A stretch of DNA of 60,490 bases from Clostridiales bacterium (GTDB taxonomy: Bacteria; Bacillota; Clostridia; Oscillospirales; CAG-272): the NCBI GenBank assembly GCA_016288155.1, contig JAEEYP010000078.1:1-60490 (forward strand), read 5' to 3'. The notes below the pieces were generated by a model, which was given only the letters and a program-made list of their open reading frames with translations, was not told the origin of the DNA and did not search any database. Numbering within the stretch: position 1 is the first letter of the stretch; each line of letters starts with the position of its first letter. Positions 35,930-43,054 of the stretch are shown here, one piece after another. A program made the translations under genes and the position numbers.

Positions 35930-35958
35930 ATTATACTGTGAATTTGTGAATATTTCAA
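35930..35958 (-). promoter_or_regulatory. Sigma-A promoter of pckA with overlapping direct repeat
   Basis: On the minus strand: TTGAAA (35958-35953), 17 bases, TATAAT (35935-35930). On the plus strand the spacer carries a tandem TGTGAAT repeat (about 35937-35950), and next to it a partly palindromic TTGTGAA/TTCAACA pair overlaps the -35. This could be a repressor operator; it loosely resembles a Rex-type site but is imperfect. Confidence 0.68.
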
Positions 35959-36050
35959 CAGGCGCGCGCGAAATTCCCGGTGAAGAGATGAAATTTTGCG
36001 GGAGGGGGGAAACGCAGACAGCTACCGTTGTGGAAGGAAAGGCGATCGCA

Positions 36051-36121
36051 GTCATCGGGAACTCCGGTCCCCGCGCTTCGCCGAAGCTCGGCGGCGGCGC
36101 TCGTCAGCTTGTGCGAAGCGT
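36051..36121. repeat. Degenerate repeat copy 1 (tRNA 3' fragment plus palindrome)
   Basis: Starts with TCATCGGG-ACTC, a worn copy of the tRNA 3' end. An imperfect palindromic block follows (GCGCTTCGC at 36073 to GCGAAGCG at 36120) with an inner GCCGAA hairpin arm. It lines up with copy 2 at 36194-36264. The stretch 35959-36050 between the pckA promoter and this block holds nothing I recognise. Confidence 0.6.
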
Positions 36122-36122
36122 A

Positions 36123-36208
36123 GGCTCTGAGTCGGTTCGACTCGTCAGAAAGAGGGCGAGGGTGCCTTTGGCACCCTCGCCCTCTTTCTGGTGGGTCATC
36201 GGGGACTC
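36123..36208. repeat. 86-bp direct repeat, copy 1 (hairpin plus tRNA 3' end)
   Basis: Identical by eye to 36305-36390, offset 182 bases. It contains a GAGTCG/CGACTC mini-hairpin, a 45-base perfect hairpin (36146-36190, 21-bp stem, 3-base loop) and then the last 18 bases plus CCA end of the neighbouring tRNA, antisense. The tRNA similarity continues after one inserted base (GAACCC) and then stops. Confidence 0.85.
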
Positions 36209-36215
36209 TGAACCC

Positions 36216-36264
36216 GCGCTTCGCCGAAGTTCGGCGGGATCGACCGTCAGCTTATGCGAAGCGC
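36216..36264. repeat. Palindromic element with nested hairpin
   Basis: Perfect 9-bp terminal inverted arms (GCGCTTCGC at 36216-36224, GCGAAGCGC at 36256-36264), with a nested GCCGAA-g-TTCGGC hairpin just inside the left arm. The same block, less perfect, occurs at 36073-36120. It looks like a small mobile palindromic or REP-like element next to the tRNA fragment. Confidence 0.6.
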
Positions 36265-36270
36265 TATGCG

Positions 36271-36298
36271 ATCTTTTTTCGCGCACGCGCGCAAAAAG
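36271..36298. repeat. T-rich/A-rich inverted repeat
   Basis: CTTTTT, then CGCGC, pairs with GCGCG, then AAAAAG, across a 2-base loop with one mismatch. It is present only in the interval between the two 86-bp repeats and absent from copy 1. Confidence 0.5.
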
Positions 36299-36304
36299 AC
36301 GCGG

Positions 36305-36390
36305 GGCTCTGAGTCGGTTCGACTCGTCAGAAAGAGGGCGAGGGTGCCTTTGGCACCCTCGCCCTCTTTCTGGTGGGTCATCGGGGACTC
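36305..36390. repeat. 86-bp direct repeat, copy 2 (overlaps the functional tRNA)
   Basis: Second copy of the repeat at 36123-36208. Its right end is the 3' end of the intact tRNA gene (36371-36390). Confidence 0.85.
36328..36372. terminator. Perfect 21-bp hairpin immediately 3' of the tRNA
   Basis: The 45-base hairpin (21-bp stem, 3-base loop) begins inside the tRNA CCA triplet when read on the minus strand and its 3' arm ends in CTCTTTCTG. It probably terminates or protects the tRNA transcript. An identical hairpin is at 36146-36190. Confidence 0.7.
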
Positions 36391-36447
36391 GAACCCAGGA
36401 CCAACCGGTTATGAGCCGGTAGCTCTGACCAACTGAGCTAATGACCC
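36371..36447 (-). tRNA. tRNA with anticodon CAT (elongator Met or lysidine-modified Ile)
   Basis: A 77-base cloverleaf on the minus strand. The acceptor stem GGGTCAT pairs with ATGACCC, the D-arm reads AGCTCAGTTGGTCAGAGCT, the anticodon arm ACCGG-CTCATAA-CCGGT, the T-arm GGGTTCGAGTCC, and CCA is encoded. Anticodon CAT fits elongator tRNA-Met or tRNA-Ile2 (decoding AUA after TilS modification); sequence alone does not settle which. It is not the initiator type, as the anticodon stem lacks the three G-C pairs. A consensus promoter precedes it. Confidence 0.93.
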
Positions 36448-36486
36448 GTTCGTATCGCGCGGCGTATCCGTACCGCCGCGGGTATC

Positions 36487-36515
36487 ATTATATCACAGCG
36501 TCCGCGCTTTGTCAA
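36487..36515 (-). promoter_or_regulatory. Consensus promoter of the tRNA gene
   Basis: On the minus strand: TTGACA (36515-36510), 17 bases, TATAAT (36492-36487). Both hexamers are perfect. The -35 lies inside the last codons of the upstream MATE gene and the -10 abuts its stop codon. Confidence 0.88.
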
Positions 36516-37890
36516 GGGGGACGTCGCCGCCGCGCTGCAGGCGGCGGCGGAAGAGAGCGAGCAGGACGAGCTGGATCGCGCTCGCAAGGATCCACGACGC
36601 CGGATAGCAGAGAAACAACATCCAGAGCGTGCGATCCGCCGCGAAAACGGTCCAGATCCACACGATCCGCGATAGGCACACGCCGACGAGCGAGGCGACC
36701 GTCGGAGAGAGCGACGCGCCCATGCCGCGCAGCGTGCCCATGAGCGTCTGCAGCACGGCGCCGAGGAAATACGTCGTCGTGACCGCCAGCATGCGGATGG
36801 AGGTATATTCCAGCACCGTCTCCAATTCCGCCAGCGTTTCCTCTTTACTGCGGAGGAAGAGGGAGATCAGCGGGACGCGGAAGACGTACATGACCGCGCC
36901 GACGAGGAACGTGATCCCGGCGGAAAGCCCGACGCAGATCGCGGTGATGCGCCGCAGATCGCCGTACCGGCGGGCGCCGACGTTCTGTCCGACGAACGCG
37001 AGCGACGCCTGCCCGAAGGAGGTGCAGAGGATATTCAGAAAGCTGTCGATATTGTGCGCGATCGTGTTCGCTTCCACCGCGAGCGAGCCGAAGGAATTGA
37101 TCGAGGACTGGATGAGCACGTTCGAGATTGAGAACGCCGCGGACTGCAGTCCGGCGGGGATCCCGATGCGCATGATCTCCTTTAACTTCCCCCCGTCGAT
37201 GCGCAGTTTGCCCCATTCGAGCCGGCAGGCGTCCCCGCGGCGGCGGAGGAACGATACGAGGAGCACGGCGGACAGGTACTGCGAGACGGTCGTCGCCGCG
37301 GCGACGCCGGTGACGCCGAGCCGGAACACGGCCGCCGTCAGCAGATTGAGCACGACGTTCACGGCGCCGGCGATGACGAGATACCGCGTCGGATGACGGG
37401 TATCCCCGCTCGCGCGGAGCGCGGCGGCGCAGAAATTGAACACGAACATGGCAGGAACGCTCAGAAAATAGATCCGCATATACCGGACCGCGAGGTCGAT
37501 CACGTCCTCGGGCGTGTCCATCCACGAGAGGAAAAGAGGGCATCCGAAGAATCCGACGAAAAGAAGCGCCGTGCCGCCGAGCAGCGCCGTCAGAGCGGCG
37601 GTGTGCACCGTGCGGGAGACCGCCTCCCGATCCCCGGCGCCCTGCCCGTGCGACACGCAGACGCTGACGCCGACGCCGAGCCCGAGGAACACGTTGAGGA
37701 TCAGCTGGATCAGCGAGGTGGTCGAGCCGACGGCGGCGAGCGCGCCGTCTCCGGCGAACCGTCCGACGACGATCGTGTCCGCCGTATTGAAGGCGAGCTG
37801 CAGAAACCCCGATACGATCAGCGGGAAGGTATACCGCAGGATCGTGCCGGCGTAGGGGGCGTGCAGCATATCCAGTTCCTTGTCCCGCAT
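36493..37890 (-). CDS. MATE family efflux transporter (copy 1)
   Basis: A 465-residue multidrug/toxin extrusion transporter with about 12 hydrophobic helices in two similar halves. Seen: 'PLIVSGFLQLAFNTADTIVVGRFAGDGALAAVGS' in the first helices and 'IGIPAGLQSAAFSISNVLIQSSIN' at the start of the second half, both typical of clostridial MATE proteins. AAAGGAGG lies 8 bases before the ATG at 37890; the frame runs further upstream to a TTG, which is less likely. Closely related to the next MATE gene, from which it is separated by 40 bases. Substrate unknown. Confidence 0.88.
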   Translation of the reverse strand: MRDKELDMLHAPYAGTILRYTFPLIVSGFLQLAFNTADTIVVGRFAGDGALAAVGSTTSLIQLILNVFLGLGVGVSVCVSHGQGAGDREAVSRTVHTAALTALLGGTALLFVGFFGCPLFLSWMDTPEDVIDLAVRYMRIYFLSVPAMFVFNFCAAALRASGDTRHPTRYLVIAGAVNVVLNLLTAAVFRLGVTGVAAATTVSQYLSAVLLVSFLRRRGDACRLEWGKLRIDGGKLKEIMRIGIPAGLQSAAFSISNVLIQSSINSFGSLAVEANTIAHNIDSFLNILCTSFGQASLAFVGQNVGARRYGDLRRITAICVGLSAGITFLVGAVMYVFRVPLISLFLRSKEETLAELETVLEYTSIRMLAVTTTYFLGAVLQTLMGTLRGMGASLSPTVASLVGVCLSRIVWIWTVFAADRTLWMLFLCYPASWILASAIQLVLLALFRRRLQRGGDVPLDKARTL

Positions 37891-37930
37891 CGGCGGCATC
37901 CTCCTTTCCCCGTCCAATCGGGTACTCCCG

Positions 37931-39325
37931 TCAGGGATCCTCCTCCGCCTCCCCGCGGCGTTCTCCGTCCTCCGTCTGCGCCGCGCCGCGCAGGAGCCGC
38001 CGTTTGCGGATATAATACAGCACGGCGAGCATGAGGATCGTCGCGATCCAGGAGAGCGGATAAGACAGATACAGCACGTACAGCGTCCTGTGCACGCGGA
38101 ACGCCGTTTCGATCCACACGATGCGGAGCACGCATATCCCGATGAGCGAGATGGCGGTCGGCCCGACGGAGGAGCCCATGCCGCGCAGCGCGCCGCTCAC
38201 CACCTCGACGATCCCGCACAGAAAATACGTCGTCGCGATCACGCTCAGCCGGATCGTGCCGTATTCGAGCACGTACGCCTCTCCGGGACGGTACAGGTAG
38301 ATGAGCGGCTCGCGGAAGAGATACACACCCCATCCGACGGCGAGGCCGATGACCGTCACGAGCACGATGCAGGCGGTCATGATGCGTCGCAGCCGTTCGT
38401 AGAGGCGCGCGCCGACGTTCTGCCCGACGAACGCCATCGCGGCGTGGCAGAACGCGTTCATCGACACGTAGATGAAGCCTCCGAGATTCGCCGAGGCGGC
38501 GTTCCCCTCCATGACGAGAGAACCGAAGGAATTGATCGACGACTGGATGAGCACATTCGAGATCGAGAAGGCGACGGACTGGAGCCCCGCGGGGATCCCG
38601 ACGCGCAGGATCGCCAAGAGCTTGCTCCGATCCAGGCGGAGCTTCGCGATCGAAAGGCGGCAGGCGCCGCGGATACGGAAAAGGTATCCGACGGTCAGCG
38701 AAGCGGACAGGCACTGGGAGGCGACGGTCGCGATGGCGACGCCCGCCACGCCGAGCCCGAACGCGATCACGGTGATCAGGTTGAGGATCACGTTGAGTAC
38801 GCCGCCGGCGACGAGGAACGCCGTCGGGTGCTTCGTGTCTCCGGACGCGCGCAGAGCCGACGCGCAGAAATTATACACGAGCATCACCGGCATCCCGATG
38901 AAGTAGATGCGCATATACAGCGTCGCGTGCTCGATGACGTTGTCCGGCGATCCCATCCACGCAAGGAACGTGCGGCATCCGAAGAATCCGATGCCGAAGA
39001 CGACCGCCCCGCCGATGAACGCCGCGAGCAGCGCGGTATGGACGATGCGGGAAACGGAATCCCAGTCGGACGCGCCCCACGCGTGCGCCACCGATACGCT
39101 GACGCCGATGCCCAGCCCGAGGAACAGATTCGTGATCAGGTTGATGAGCGCGCCGGTCGAGCCGACCGCGGCGAGCGCGTCGCCGCCGGCGTACCGGCCC
39201 ACGACGATCGTATCCGCCGCGTTGAAGGCGAGCTGCAGAAGCCCCGACAGGATGAGCGGAAGCGTGTACCGCAGGATCTTGCCCGTCACCGGACCGTGCA
39301 GCATATCGATTTCTTTACCAGCCAT
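37931..39325 (-). CDS. MATE family efflux transporter (copy 2)
   Basis: A 464-residue MATE transporter and clear tandem paralogue of the downstream gene: both begin 'DMLH(A/G)P-G-ILRYT-PLI-SG-LQLAFN-ADTIVVGR' and share the second-half signature 'GIPAGLQS-AFSISNVLIQSSINSFGSL'. GGAG lies 5 bases before the ATG. The pair may form a heteromeric or substrate-split system, but that is inference. It follows the zinc dehydrogenase gene across a hairpin at 39336-39367 that may partly uncouple expression. Confidence 0.88.
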   Translation of the reverse strand: MAGKEIDMLHGPVTGKILRYTLPLILSGLLQLAFNAADTIVVGRYAGGDALAAVGSTGALINLITNLFLGLGIGVSVSVAHAWGASDWDSVSRIVHTALLAAFIGGAVVFGIGFFGCRTFLAWMGSPDNVIEHATLYMRIYFIGMPVMLVYNFCASALRASGDTKHPTAFLVAGGVLNVILNLITVIAFGLGVAGVAIATVASQCLSASLTVGYLFRIRGACRLSIAKLRLDRSKLLAILRVGIPAGLQSVAFSISNVLIQSSINSFGSLVMEGNAASANLGGFIYVSMNAFCHAAMAFVGQNVGARLYERLRRIMTACIVLVTVIGLAVGWGVYLFREPLIYLYRPGEAYVLEYGTIRLSVIATTYFLCGIVEVVSGALRGMGSSVGPTAISLIGICVLRIVWIETAFRVHRTLYVLYLSYPLSWIATILMLAVLYYIRKRRLLRGAAQTEDGERRGEAEEDP

Positions 39326-39335
39326 TGCTTCTCCG

Positions 39336-39367
39336 AAAAACGGCAGTCCCCCGCGGAGCGGGGGACT
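39336..39367 (-). terminator. Hairpin between the dehydrogenase and MATE genes
   Basis: On the minus strand a perfect 10-bp stem (AGTCCCCCGC with GCGGGGGACT) is followed by GCCG and then TTTTT. The U-run is offset by 4 bases, so it may act as a weak terminator or attenuator. Confidence 0.55.
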
Positions 39368-39388
39368 CGTCCGATGATGTATGCTCTC

Positions 39389-40663
39389 TCAGTCCCGGAC
39401 CGTTTCAAGCAGCCTGCGCTCGGCGGCGGGGCACCAGAGACCGCCCGCCTCCCGGCAGATCCGATCCAGATCGGCGAACAGCGCGGCGTTCTCTCCGCCC
39501 TCTCCGGCGAGGCGGCCGAAGTCCTCGATCGCCGTCAGCGGCAGCGTGACGTGCGTGTAGATCAGTTTCTTCGCGCCGCGGATGTGCGGCAGGTTCATCG
39601 TCGTCTCGGCGGCGGCGTTCAGCCCGCCGACGTGCGTGACCATCCCGGCCGGATTGATCCGCTTCTGCTCCATCAGCTTCAGCGCTTCCTTCATATCGTC
39701 GGTGTTGCCGCCGGAGGTCCCGACGATGTGCGTCGAGCCGTAATGGACGTTGTAGAAGTTGAAATTCGCAGAGAAGTTCGGATCCGTCGGTCCGGCGAAG
39801 AAGTTGAGGCAGCCGTCGCGCGAGAGCAGCGCGTCCGCCATCTCGACGACGGGGCGCACCGGCGCGTACACGAAGACGTCGTTGAAGCCCGCGCCGTCCG
39901 TCAGCGACCGCAGATACTCCGTCGCGTTCTCAAGCTTTCCGGTATTGACGAAGAGGAGCGTCGTCCCCTGCTCTGCCGCCTTCTCCGGCGGCAGGAGCTC
40001 CGCCGCGCGCGCGAGGCGCGCGTCGTCCAGATCCGTCACGACGAGCAGGCGCGGCGGATGCGCCAGACCGTGCAGCGCGTAGTCGGCGCAGCCGAGACCC
40101 ATCGGGCCGGCGCCGGCGAGGATCGCCATCGTTCCGCCCGGGACCGGCTCCATCGTATGGACGTACGAGCCGGGCTTCACGTGATAGTTCGCATGGAAGC
40201 CGCCGACGATGCAGGACATCGGCTCGGCGAGGCTGCCGTAGAAGAAGGCGTCGCCGCCGTACGGCAAAAGGCATCCGAGCTCCATCACCTCGTGCGGGAT
40301 GACGACGTAGGTGGCGTCGCCGCCGATGTACGGATAAGAATATCCGGGCGCGGCGAGCGATCCCTTGTAATTGAGCGCGGTCTGGATGACGAAGCGGTCG
40401 CCGACGTGGAACTGATCCTTCCACTTCGCGCCGATCTCGATGAGCTCGCCGCAGAACTCGTGTCCGGTGATGATCGGGTTCTCGGCTACGTTGTCCGGTA
40501 CTCTCTTGTGATTCGCGCCCTGCACCGCCGCCTTGTAGGTGGACATGCAGATGCTGTCGGAAACGACGCGCGCGAGGATCTCGTCCTCGGCGATGGGCGG
40601 AAGCTCGAACTCCTCGAGCCGGAGATCCATGGCGCCGTACAGGCGGACTGCTTTCGTTTTCAT
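39389..40663 (-). CDS. Zinc-binding alcohol dehydrogenase, sorbose-1-phosphate reductase-like
   Basis: A 424-residue medium-chain dehydrogenase. Catalytic zinc ligands are Cys39 and the His68-Glu69 pair of 'ITGHEFCGEL', with a later 'SLAEPMSC'. The Rossmann motif is 'LAGAGPMGLG' (about 190-199). The structural-zinc cysteine cluster of classical alcohol dehydrogenases is missing. Length and the long C-terminal region resemble SorE-like sugar-phosphate dehydrogenases. Only a weak ribosome-binding site (GGAAAG) precedes the ATG. It lies 53 bases after trpS without a clear terminator. Substrate not determined. Confidence 0.78.
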   Translation of the reverse strand: MKTKAVRLYGAMDLRLEEFELPPIAEDEILARVVSDSICMSTYKAAVQGANHKRVPDNVAENPIITGHEFCGELIEIGAKWKDQFHVGDRFVIQTALNYKGSLAAPGYSYPYIGGDATYVVIPHEVMELGCLLPYGGDAFFYGSLAEPMSCIVGGFHANYHVKPGSYVHTMEPVPGGTMAILAGAGPMGLGCADYALHGLAHPPRLLVVTDLDDARLARAAELLPPEKAAEQGTTLLFVNTGKLENATEYLRSLTDGAGFNDVFVYAPVRPVVEMADALLSRDGCLNFFAGPTDPNFSANFNFYNVHYGSTHIVGTSGGNTDDMKEALKLMEQKRINPAGMVTHVGGLNAAAETTMNLPHIRGAKKLIYTHVTLPLTAIEDFGRLAGEGGENAALFADLDRICREAGGLWCPAAERRLLETVRD

Positions 40664-40716
40664 GCTTTCACACTTTCCGGTTTCCCAAAAATTATCGAAT
40701 ATATCGTCGCTCCGCG

Positions 40717-41721
40717 TTACCGCCGGAGTTCCGTGAAGCCGATCTTGCGGCGGACCTTGGACAGCGTGCGCTGCGCGTCGTGCGCGGCGGCGGCGGCGCC
40801 GTCTTTCATGACCTGCTCCAGATACGCCTTATCCGCGGACAGACGGGCGAATTCCGCCTGGATCGGCGCGAGCGCGTCCGCGCACGCCTCGCCGACGGCG
40901 GCCTTGAAATCGCCGTAGCCGCGCCCGTCGAATTCCCGCTCGATCTCCTCCATCGACGCGCCGGTAAAGGCGGAGTACACGGACATGAGGTTCTCGATGC
41001 CCTCCTTGCCCTCGCCGCGGCGCACCTCGCTGCCCGAATCGGTGACGGCGCGCTTGAACTTGCGCAGGATCACGTCGCGCGGATCGAGGATGCGGACGAC
41101 GGCGTTCTCGTTCTCGTCGGATTTGCTCATCTTCTTCGTCGGCTCCGCGAGCGACATGATCTTCGCGGTCGTCTTCGCGATATAGCCCTCCGGCACGACG
41201 AACGTGTCGCTGTACACGCCGTTGAAGCGCATCGCGATATCGCGCGCCAGCTCCAGATGCTGCTTCTGATCGACGCCGACCGGGACGAGCTCCGTCTGAT
41301 ACAGAAGGATGTCCGCCGCCATCAGGACCGGGTAGGTGAAGAGCCCGGCGTTGATGTTGTCCGCGTTCTTCGCGCTCTTGTCCTTGAACTGCGTCATGCG
41401 GGACAGCTCGCCGAACATGGCGTAGCAGTCGAGGATCCAGCCGAGCTCCGCATGGGCGGAGACGTGGCTCTGCACGAAGAGCACGTTCTTCGTCGGGTCG
41501 AGCCCGCAGGCGATATAGAGCGCGAGCGTCTCGTACGTGCGGCGGCGCAGCACCGCCGGATCCTGCCGGACGGTGATCGCGTGCTCGTCCACGACGCAGT
41601 AGTAGCAGCGGTATTCGTCGGAAAACGTCCGGAAATTCTGGATGGCGCCGAGATAATTCCCGATCGTCAGCATGCCGGACGGCTGGACGCCGGAAAATAC
41701 GACTTTTTTGTCCTGATACAT
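40717..41721 (-). CDS. trpS: Tryptophan-tRNA ligase
   Basis: A 334-residue class I aminoacyl-tRNA synthetase that charges tRNA-Trp. The HIGH-like motif is 'PSGMLTIGN' (14-22) and the KMSKS motif is at 197-201; 'LVPVGVDQKQHLELAR' between them is typical of TrpS. The start is the ATG at 41721: GAGGTG precedes it, and an in-frame GTG at 41730 would lie within that site. The leader is only about 50 bases, so there is no room for a T-box. A consensus promoter is at 41780-41808. Confidence 0.95.
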   Translation of the reverse strand: MYQDKKVVFSGVQPSGMLTIGNYLGAIQNFRTFSDEYRCYYCVVDEHAITVRQDPAVLRRRTYETLALYIACGLDPTKNVLFVQSHVSAHAELGWILDCYAMFGELSRMTQFKDKSAKNADNINAGLFTYPVLMAADILLYQTELVPVGVDQKQHLELARDIAMRFNGVYSDTFVVPEGYIAKTTAKIMSLAEPTKKMSKSDENENAVVRILDPRDVILRKFKRAVTDSGSEVRRGEGKEGIENLMSVYSAFTGASMEEIEREFDGRGYGDFKAAVGEACADALAPIQAEFARLSADKAYLEQVMKDGAAAAAHDAQRTLSKVRRKIGFTELRR

Positions 41722-41779
41722 AGTTGACACCTCAAACGAGCGATGCGCCGTCCGTTTCCCGACGGACGATACTCACAGT

Positions 41780-41808
41780 ATTATACATCAGCGGCCGATG
41801 CTTGTCAA
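41780..41808 (-). promoter_or_regulatory. Consensus sigma-A promoter of trpS
   Basis: On the minus strand: TTGACA (41808-41803), 17 bases, TATAAT (41785-41780). A 7-bp hairpin (GTCCGT/ACGGAC core) lies in the short leader. Confidence 0.86.
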
Positions 41809-41844
41809 GGCGCACGAGAAAATCCGCCCGGAATCGGTCGAAAC

Positions 41845-43026
41845 TTACCGCAGGATCGCGGGCGGACCGGCGTGACGAAAGAGTTCCTCAGCCGTGAGCA
41901 CGACGGACGAGCGGCGTCCGCCGTGCGTCGAATCGAAGGAGAGGAGCCGTCCGCTCGGGCTCCAGCGCACGTGCAGATCGCAGCGGATGTCGACGTCGTC
42001 CGGGATCACCGTATCCGCGCGCACCGGCTCCGTCATGACGCCCCGCTCCGTGTCGATCAGCCAGAGGCTGCGCGTCGCGCCGCGTTCGCCGCCGGGATAG
42101 CTGTCCCCGACGATCCACCGCCTGTCCGGGGAATAGCTGCAGTGGATGTCCCACGTCGGGTTCGGCTCCGGCAGGGGGGAGATCTCTCCGGTCTCGCTGT
42201 CGATGAGGACGAGGCAATAGTCGGTCCGCTCCGGGCTGACGGAGGACACGATGAGGATCTCGCGGTCGTTCTTCCAATAGTAGTGGGAATTCACGCAGTA
42301 GTCGGTGAGTTTTTTCATCCTGCCGTCAAGATCCGAGACGAGGAGCATCGTCCGCCAGCCGCTCTGCCCCGGCTCGGGAAAATTGCGGACGAGGAGAAGG
42401 AAGCGGTCGCCCGCCCCGTTGAAGGTGACGCAGTTCACGACGAGCTTTCCCTCGGAGCAGGGCGGCTGGGGAAATTCCCGCCGCAGGCGCGCGTAGCTTA
42501 CGACGAGGCGGGTCCCGCCGGTCTCCGTGTCCGTCAGGAATACCCCGTCGTCCTCCGGCGCGCGCACGTCCGAGAACGGATCGGGGACGCCGGCGTAGCC
42601 GTACCCGGGTCGGAAATCGCAGATCCGGCTGAAGTTCACGGAGAGCAGGCGGCGTCCGTCCCGCGACACGTCGGCGGCAGGCGCGGGCAGTCTCCGCCTC
42701 GCGCCGCTCCCGATATCGAGGATCTCCGCGGCGAAGCCGGAGGGCGTTTCGGGATCGCGGACGTTATAAAGGATCTGCCGGTCGCCGCCAAAGCGGCGCA
42801 GCATGGCTCCCTGCTGAAAGTTCCACGCCGTACTCTCCGCGTATCTCACGAACGCGCCGGTCTCCAGATCGACGGCGCCGAGCTCCGCCGTGTCGTCCGC
42901 TCTGGGACGGCGGTCCATGAAACGGACGCGGTGCATGAGATGGAAGCGTTCGGAGGAATCGAACGGCTGCAGATCGTAGTAGCCGAAAAAGTACTGGAAC
43001 CCGTCGTCGGGCGTGAAAACGCGCAT
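41845..43026 (-). CDS. Cytoplasmic beta-propeller protein (TolB/oligogalacturonate lyase-like)
   Basis: A 393-residue protein without signal peptide. It contains repeated propeller-blade strands such as 'ILYNVRDPE', 'FLLLVRNFPEPGQSGWRTMLLVSDLDG', 'YYWKNDREILIVSS', 'CSYSPDRRWIVGDSYP' and 'HVRWSPSGRLLSFDS', with many Asp-Gly turns. The opening 'FGYYDLQPFD' and the paired His/Trp in the blades recall oligogalacturonate lyase-like proteins, but the metal-binding residues cannot be checked by eye. GGAGG precedes the ATG. It follows the lipid kinase by 28 bases. It is not obviously related to the six-gene family. Confidence 0.62.
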   Translation of the reverse strand: MRVFTPDDGFQYFFGYYDLQPFDSSERFHLMHRVRFMDRRPRADDTAELGAVDLETGAFVRYAESTAWNFQQGAMLRRFGGDRQILYNVRDPETPSGFAAEILDIGSGARRRLPAPAADVSRDGRRLLSVNFSRICDFRPGYGYAGVPDPFSDVRAPEDDGVFLTDTETGGTRLVVSYARLRREFPQPPCSEGKLVVNCVTFNGAGDRFLLLVRNFPEPGQSGWRTMLLVSDLDGRMKKLTDYCVNSHYYWKNDREILIVSSVSPERTDYCLVLIDSETGEISPLPEPNPTWDIHCSYSPDRRWIVGDSYPGGERGATRSLWLIDTERGVMTEPVRADTVIPDDVDIRCDLHVRWSPSGRLLSFDSTHGGRRSSVVLTAEELFRHAGPPAILR

Positions 43027-43054
43027 GGCACAGCCTCCGTCGAAAAACGATTTG

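Noticed and set aside
36123-36390. attL/attR pair of an integrated element
   Set aside because: Duplicated tRNA 3' ends are typical of integration, but only 182 bases separate the copies and no integrase or cargo is present. An excised-element scar cannot be excluded, so it is kept as a repeat.
36104-36436. Short frames of about 60-176 codons in the repeat region beside the tRNA
   Set aside because: They read through the hairpins and the tRNA itself and repeat with the DNA repeat. They are by-products of the repeated sequence.
37880-40918. A 1012-codon plus-strand frame opposite a MATE transporter and the zinc dehydrogenase
   Set aside because: It overlaps three clearly recognisable minus-strand genes (MATE, dehydrogenase, trpS end) and has no family features of its own.
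41722-41808. T-box leader for trpS
   Set aside because: Only about 50 bases lie between the start site and the ATG, with one small hairpin and no T-box sequence.
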